Under the pieces are notes generated by a model. That model made no database searches, was not told the DNA's origin, and saw only the letters and a program-made list of their open reading frames with translations. Of a stretch of DNA of 8,649 nt, positions 6,059 through 8,649 are shown piece by piece. Origin of the DNA: an uncultured Eubacteriales bacterium (GTDB lineage: Bacteria; Bacillota; Clostridia; Oscillospirales; Oscillospiraceae); contig USAT01000083.1 of assembly GCA_900552725.1 (NCBI GenBank), positions 1 to 8,649 of the forward strand, in the 5' to 3' direction. Positions within the stretch are counted from its first letter, which is position 1. The number at the start of each line of letters is the position of its first letter. The position numbers and the translations under genes were made by a program.

Positions 6059-7574
6059 TGATCTGCGTTTTGATCAGCTGCTGCGGGAGAACGCCTCTGC
6101 TCTGCCCCCGGCCATGGCGGAGGTGAACCCGTGGCGGGAGGCCATGTGGCTGGTGCTGTGGGGCATGGGCCTGACCACCATCACCTTCAACTTCCTGTAT
6201 CTGGACATGATCCTGCCTGCCCTGGGCGGTATCCTGCTGGTGCTGGGCTTCCGCACCCTGCGGCAGGAGAACCGGGCACTGCAATGGTGCTGGCGGCTGT
6301 CCATCGCCATCGCCTCGGTGCGCAGTGCGTCCTTCGCGTTGGCGGCTCTGCCGGTGGATGTGAAGAACGTCCCGGCCTATGCGGTCATGGCCATGACGTT
6401 CGCACTGTATTGCTGCCTGTGGCGGGGCATGGTGGGGGTATCCCGTGCAGCAGGCGCGGAAAAACCCGCCGCCCCTGCCGCCGGTGCGCTGGTGATCTTC
6501 TACGCGGTGATATGCGCGCTGGCCTTCCTGGAACTGAGCGGTTGGCTGGCGGTGCTGCCGATGCTGATCGTGTATATCGTGATCCTGCGGAATCTGGTGA
6601 AGCTGGCCCGCTCCCTCGCGGACACGGGCTACGCCATCCACGCCGCGCCGGTACGCCTGCCCTCGACGGCGGTGCTGTGGGGCTATCTGGGGCTGACGCT
6701 GGCGGCGGTGCTGCTGGCCATGTTCCTGGGTCAGCGGTATCCTATGAACTGGCAGGTGCGTGACGACGCGCCCCAGGACGAGACTATCCGGGCGGAGCTG
6801 CTGGACTTGGGCTTTCCGGAGCAGGTGCTGGACGACCTGACGGCGGAGGAAGCGGCGCACATGTCCGGCGCGGTGAAGGTGTATACGGAGACAGAGCCTC
6901 TGTATGAGGACGAGACCTACCGCGAGGTCACCACATCGGTGTGGAACGAGGACCCGCCGCCCCGCTGGGAGTATAGCAGTGCGGAGAAGCAGCCGGACGG
7001 CAGCTACCGCTATACCTATCGGGTGTACGATCTCTATGAGGGCTTTGTGACCCATGTGGTGGTGCTGGTGGAGGAAGCGGGCAGACAGCGGGCTGTCGTG
7101 CTGCATTATGCGGCGATCGACCGGCCGTTCGGAGACTGCCTTGCGGAGGGTATGGAGATCTGGCCTGTGTGGCAGGGCAACGAGGAGTCGTGGAGCCCCG
7201 GCGGATGGTACAGCGGCCGCCTGTTGTGCGAGAAGGACGGCCAGTCCTATGCGGCGGACTTCTACTCGGTGGAGAGCGGCAGCTATGAGACCACCAACAT
7301 CTTCGGCACCACACAGAACACCGGCATGATCGCGGAGTGGTCGCGGATGCGCCGCGGCGAGAACACACGGGCCTATCTCCTGTACGATGCCGAAATGCTG
7401 ACGCCGGAGCTGCCGTCGCTGTATAGCTGGTGCAACTACGTCCGGCAGACGAAGCCGGTCTATCCCTTCCGGGACGCATTGACGCTGTGGCACGAGTGGA
7501 ATACGAACGGCTGCTATGAGAAGTGGCAGACCAGTATACAGATCTGGCCGCCTGTGGAGGAAGAAACCGAATAG
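6051..7574 (+). CDS. Multi-pass membrane protein, putative sensor/anti-sigma partner
   Basis: I do not recognise a named family. The 507 residues begin with a short polar N-terminus (about 1-28: MSDDLRFDQLLRENASALPP...), then about seven hydrophobic segments near residues 31-50, 52-68, 83-101, 107-124, 144-160, 163-182 and 206-228. A roughly 280-residue soluble C-terminal domain follows, rich in aromatic and charged residues, with cysteines at 363, 393, 461 and 488. If the N-terminus is cytoplasmic, seven spans place this domain outside. A short helical motif LDLGFPEQVLDDLTAEEA (251-268) follows the last span. The GTG start at 6051 is chosen because GGAGGTGA (6038-6045) lies 5 nt upstream; the alternative GTG at 6042 sits inside that site. 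Overlap with the sigma gene suggests it controls that sigma, but no HxxxCxxC zinc anti-sigma motif is present. The role is inference. Confidence 0.75.
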   Translation: MSDDLRFDQLLRENASALPPAMAEVNPWREAMWLVLWGMGLTTITFNFLYLDMILPALGGILLVLGFRTLRQENRALQWCWRLSIAIASVRSASFALAALPVDVKNVPAYAVMAMTFALYCCLWRGMVGVSRAAGAEKPAAPAAGALVIFYAVICALAFLELSGWLAVLPMLIVYIVILRNLVKLARSLADTGYAIHAAPVRLPSTAVLWGYLGLTLAAVLLAMFLGQRYPMNWQVRDDAPQDETIRAELLDLGFPEQVLDDLTAEEAAHMSGAVKVYTETEPLYEDETYREVTTSVWNEDPPPRWEYSSAEKQPDGSYRYTYRVYDLYEGFVTHVVVLVEEAGRQRAVVLHYAAIDRPFGDCLAEGMEIWPVWQGNEESWSPGGWYSGRLLCEKDGQSYAADFYSVESGSYETTNIFGTTQNTGMIAEWSRMRRGENTRAYLLYDAEMLTPELPSLYSWCNYVRQTKPVYPFRDALTLWHEWNTNGCYEKWQTSIQIWPPVEEETE

Positions 7575-7577
7575 CAC

Positions 7578-7606
7578 AAAAGAGAACGCCCCGGCGTTCT
7601 CTTTTT
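7578..7606 (+). terminator. Intrinsic terminator after the sigma/membrane-protein unit
   Basis: A 12-bp stem (7578-7589 with 7594-7605) closes on loop CCCG. The inner part is GAGAACGC/GCGTTCTC, with AAAA/TTTT outside and a run of five T. It begins 4 nt after the stop and separates the sigma unit from uppP. Confidence 0.9.
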
Positions 7607-7629
7607 GCATGGCCCTGCTGTAAATAACA

Positions 7630-7659
7630 GTGGCATTTTTTTCATAGATATGGTATACT
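7630..7659 (+). promoter_or_regulatory. Extended -10 promoter for uppP
   Basis: TATACT at 7654-7659 is preceded by TGG (7651-7653), giving the extended -10 form TGnTATACT. A weak -35 (GTGGCA, 7630-7635) lies 18 bp upstream. The region is AT-rich, unlike the surrounding genes. It would give an mRNA leader of about 85 nt before the uppP start. Confidence 0.65.
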
Positions 7660-7676
7660 ATATTTGATATCTTCCA

Positions 7677-7690
7677 CGATAACCGATAAC
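7677..7690 (+). repeat. Tandem 7-bp repeat in the uppP leader
   Basis: CGATAAC occurs twice back to back (7677-7683 and 7684-7690), just downstream of the predicted uppP promoter. It may be an operator or an alternative promoter element; chance cannot be excluded for a 7-bp unit. Confidence 0.5.
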
Positions 7691-7708
7691 AAACAGTAAT
7701 TTCCATGC

Positions 7709-7739
7709 CGGATATGACAAAAAGTATTCGGATATGACA
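7709..7739 (+). promoter_or_regulatory. 11-bp direct repeat pair before the uppP ribosome binding site
   Basis: CGGATATGACA occurs exactly at 7709-7719 and 7729-7739, a 20-bp start-to-start spacing (about two helical turns). That geometry is common for tandem binding of response regulators. The second copy ends 1 nt before the Shine-Dalgarno GAGGTGA (7741-7747). It could act on DNA (an operator) or on mRNA (translation control). No matching sequence was seen upstream of the sigma gene. Confidence 0.6.
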
Positions 7740-7751
7740 TGAGGTGACTCT

Positions 7752-8579
7752 ATGACATATTTTTCTTCCTTCCTGCTGGGTCTGATACAGGGCCTCGCGG
7801 AGTTCCTGCCCATCTCCAGCTCCGGCCATCTGGCCATCGCCCAGAACTTGCTGAACATCAAAGCCGAGGTGCCGGAGTTCTTCGACGTGCTGCTGCATCT
7901 GGGTACGCTGGTGGCGGTGTTCGTGGCCTATTGGCGGGACATCTGCGACATGGTGATGGAGTTGATCCACGGCGTCAGCGATCTGGCCCACGGCACCACG
8001 CCCAAGCAGGTGCCGCCCGCCCGGCGGCTGATCCTGCTGATCATCGTCGGCACGCTGCCGCTGTTCGCCGTCCTGCCCATCCATAAGAAGGTGCAGGCCC
8101 TCAGCAACAACATGATCTTTATCGGTGCGGCGCTGGTGGTGACGGGCTTTTTGCTGTTCGCCTGCGACCTGGTGCGCAAAGGCCGCAAGACCGAGCGCAG
8201 CGCCACGCTGGTGGATGTGCTGGTGGTGGGCGTTGGCCAGGCCATCGCCACCATGCCCGGCATCTCCCGCTCCGGCATGACCATCACCACCGGCTGCTTC
8301 ATGGGCTTCGAGCGGAAGTTCGCCGTGCGTTTCTCCTTCCTGCTGTCCATCCCCGCCGTGCTGGGCGCCAATATCCTCAGCCTGAAGGACGCCATCGAGG
8401 CCGGGATCGTCTGGGCGGAGGTGCCCATGTATCTGGTGGGCGTGGTCACCGCCGCGGTGGTGGGCTATGCCTGCATCCGGCTGCTGCGCATGGTGGCGGA
8501 GAAGGGCCGCTTCGGCGCGTTTGCGTATTACTGCTGGGCGGCGGGTCTGCTGACCCTGCTGCTCAACGCCATCAAGTGA
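7752..8579 (+). CDS. uppP: Undecaprenyl-diphosphate phosphatase UppP (BacA family)
   Basis: Integral membrane enzyme that removes a phosphate from undecaprenyl diphosphate, recycling the lipid carrier for peptidoglycan and other wall polymers. Extra copies or expression of this family give bacitracin resistance. The 275 residues match the family (E. coli 273). Both active-site regions are present: QGLAEFLPISSSGHL (residues 13-27, with E17 and H26) and MPGISRSGMT (168-177, with R173). Several hydrophobic segments span the rest, in the usual multi-pass arrangement. The ATG at 7752 follows GAGGTGA at 7741-7747. The gene has its own promoter and a repeat-bearing leader. It sits after a sigma factor/membrane sensor unit, so an envelope-stress link is possible but unproven. 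The next gene starts 8 nt after its stop, so they are probably cotranscribed. Confidence 0.97.
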   Translation: MTYFSSFLLGLIQGLAEFLPISSSGHLAIAQNLLNIKAEVPEFFDVLLHLGTLVAVFVAYWRDICDMVMELIHGVSDLAHGTTPKQVPPARRLILLIIVGTLPLFAVLPIHKKVQALSNNMIFIGAALVVTGFLLFACDLVRKGRKTERSATLVDVLVVGVGQAIATMPGISRSGMTITTGCFMGFERKFAVRFSFLLSIPAVLGANILSLKDAIEAGIVWAEVPMYLVGVVTAAVVGYACIRLLRMVAEKGRFGAFAYYCWAAGLLTLLLNAIK

Positions 8580-8587
8580 GGTAAGCT

Positions 8588-8649
8588 ATGGCGAATACAC
8601 CCAAGAAAAAAACCGCATCGTCCTCCGCCAGGAGCGGCGGAAAGGGAAA
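8588..8649 (+). CDS. Start of a gene with a basic N-terminus (possibly DNA translocase FtsK/SpoIIIE), cut by window edge
   Basis: An ATG at 8588 follows GAGGTAA (8578-8584) that overlaps the uppP stop. Only 20 codons are visible: MANTPKKKTASSSARSGGKG. This Lys/Ser-rich, low-complexity start is typical of the cytoplasmic N-terminal tail of FtsK/SpoIIIE translocases in related Clostridia, and I associate that gene with this neighbourhood. The evidence is composition only; any basic-tailed DNA- or RNA-binding protein would also fit. The reading frame is open to the window end. Confidence 0.5.
   Translation, partial: MANTPKKKTASSSARSGGKG

Noticed and set aside
5448..8084. Very long open frame on the minus strand (878 codons) across the sigma, membrane-protein and uppP genes
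   Set aside because: It is antisense to three well-supported genes and two terminators, its translation is low-complexity and rich in His/Arg/Gln/Pro, and it shows no family motif. Long antisense frames are expected opposite GC-rich genes.

Overview
This window looks like chromosomal DNA from a GC-rich member of the Clostridia, most likely an Oscillospiraceae-type gut Firmicute. That placement is an inference. It rests on the folate-type TrmFO (typical of Firmicutes), the PlsX/AcpP lipid genes, strong AGGAGG-type ribosome binding sites, the high GC content and GC-rich hairpin repeats between genes. All genes run on the + strand. No rRNA, tRNA, CRISPR array, transposase or phage gene was seen.

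Positions 1-3910 are a compact housekeeping block. It holds the 3' part of topA (DNA topoisomerase I, with zinc ribbons and a Lys/Thr-rich tail), trmFO (tRNA m5U54 methylation) and plsX (acyl-ACP:phosphate acyltransferase). These three are joined by two 4-nt ATGA stop/start overlaps. acpP (acyl carrier protein) follows, with its own near-consensus promoter and a 14-bp-stem terminator.

Positions 3911-5277 hold rnc (RNase III) and a GNAT acetyltransferase gene. A long imperfect hairpin ends exactly where the rnc Shine-Dalgarno begins. A diverged piece of the same sequence lies, inverted, next to the GNAT ribosome binding site. The GNAT gene ends in a strong terminator.

Positions 5316-5524 hold no gene. 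They carry two facing hairpins that are diverged copies of one repeat unit, whose stem differences are compensatory, followed by a possible promoter region.

Positions 5525-7606 are a two-gene unit: an ECF-type sigma factor (TTG start) overlapping by 8 nt a 507-residue protein with about seven membrane segments and a large C-terminal domain, closed by a terminator. The arrangement suggests a sigma factor held by a membrane sensor/anti-sigma, but the partner lacks the classic zinc anti-sigma motif. This is the least described part of the window.

Positions 7607-8649 hold uppP (undecaprenyl-diphosphate phosphatase), with an extended -10 promoter and an AT-rich leader containing two different pairs of direct repeats. 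The first 20 codons of a further gene with a basic Lys/Ser-rich N-terminus (possibly ftsK/spoIIIE) run off the right edge.

Most of the window is ordinary core metabolism. The points most worth follow-up are the sigma/membrane pair, the uppP leader repeats, the rnc leader hairpin and the covarying intergenic hairpins.
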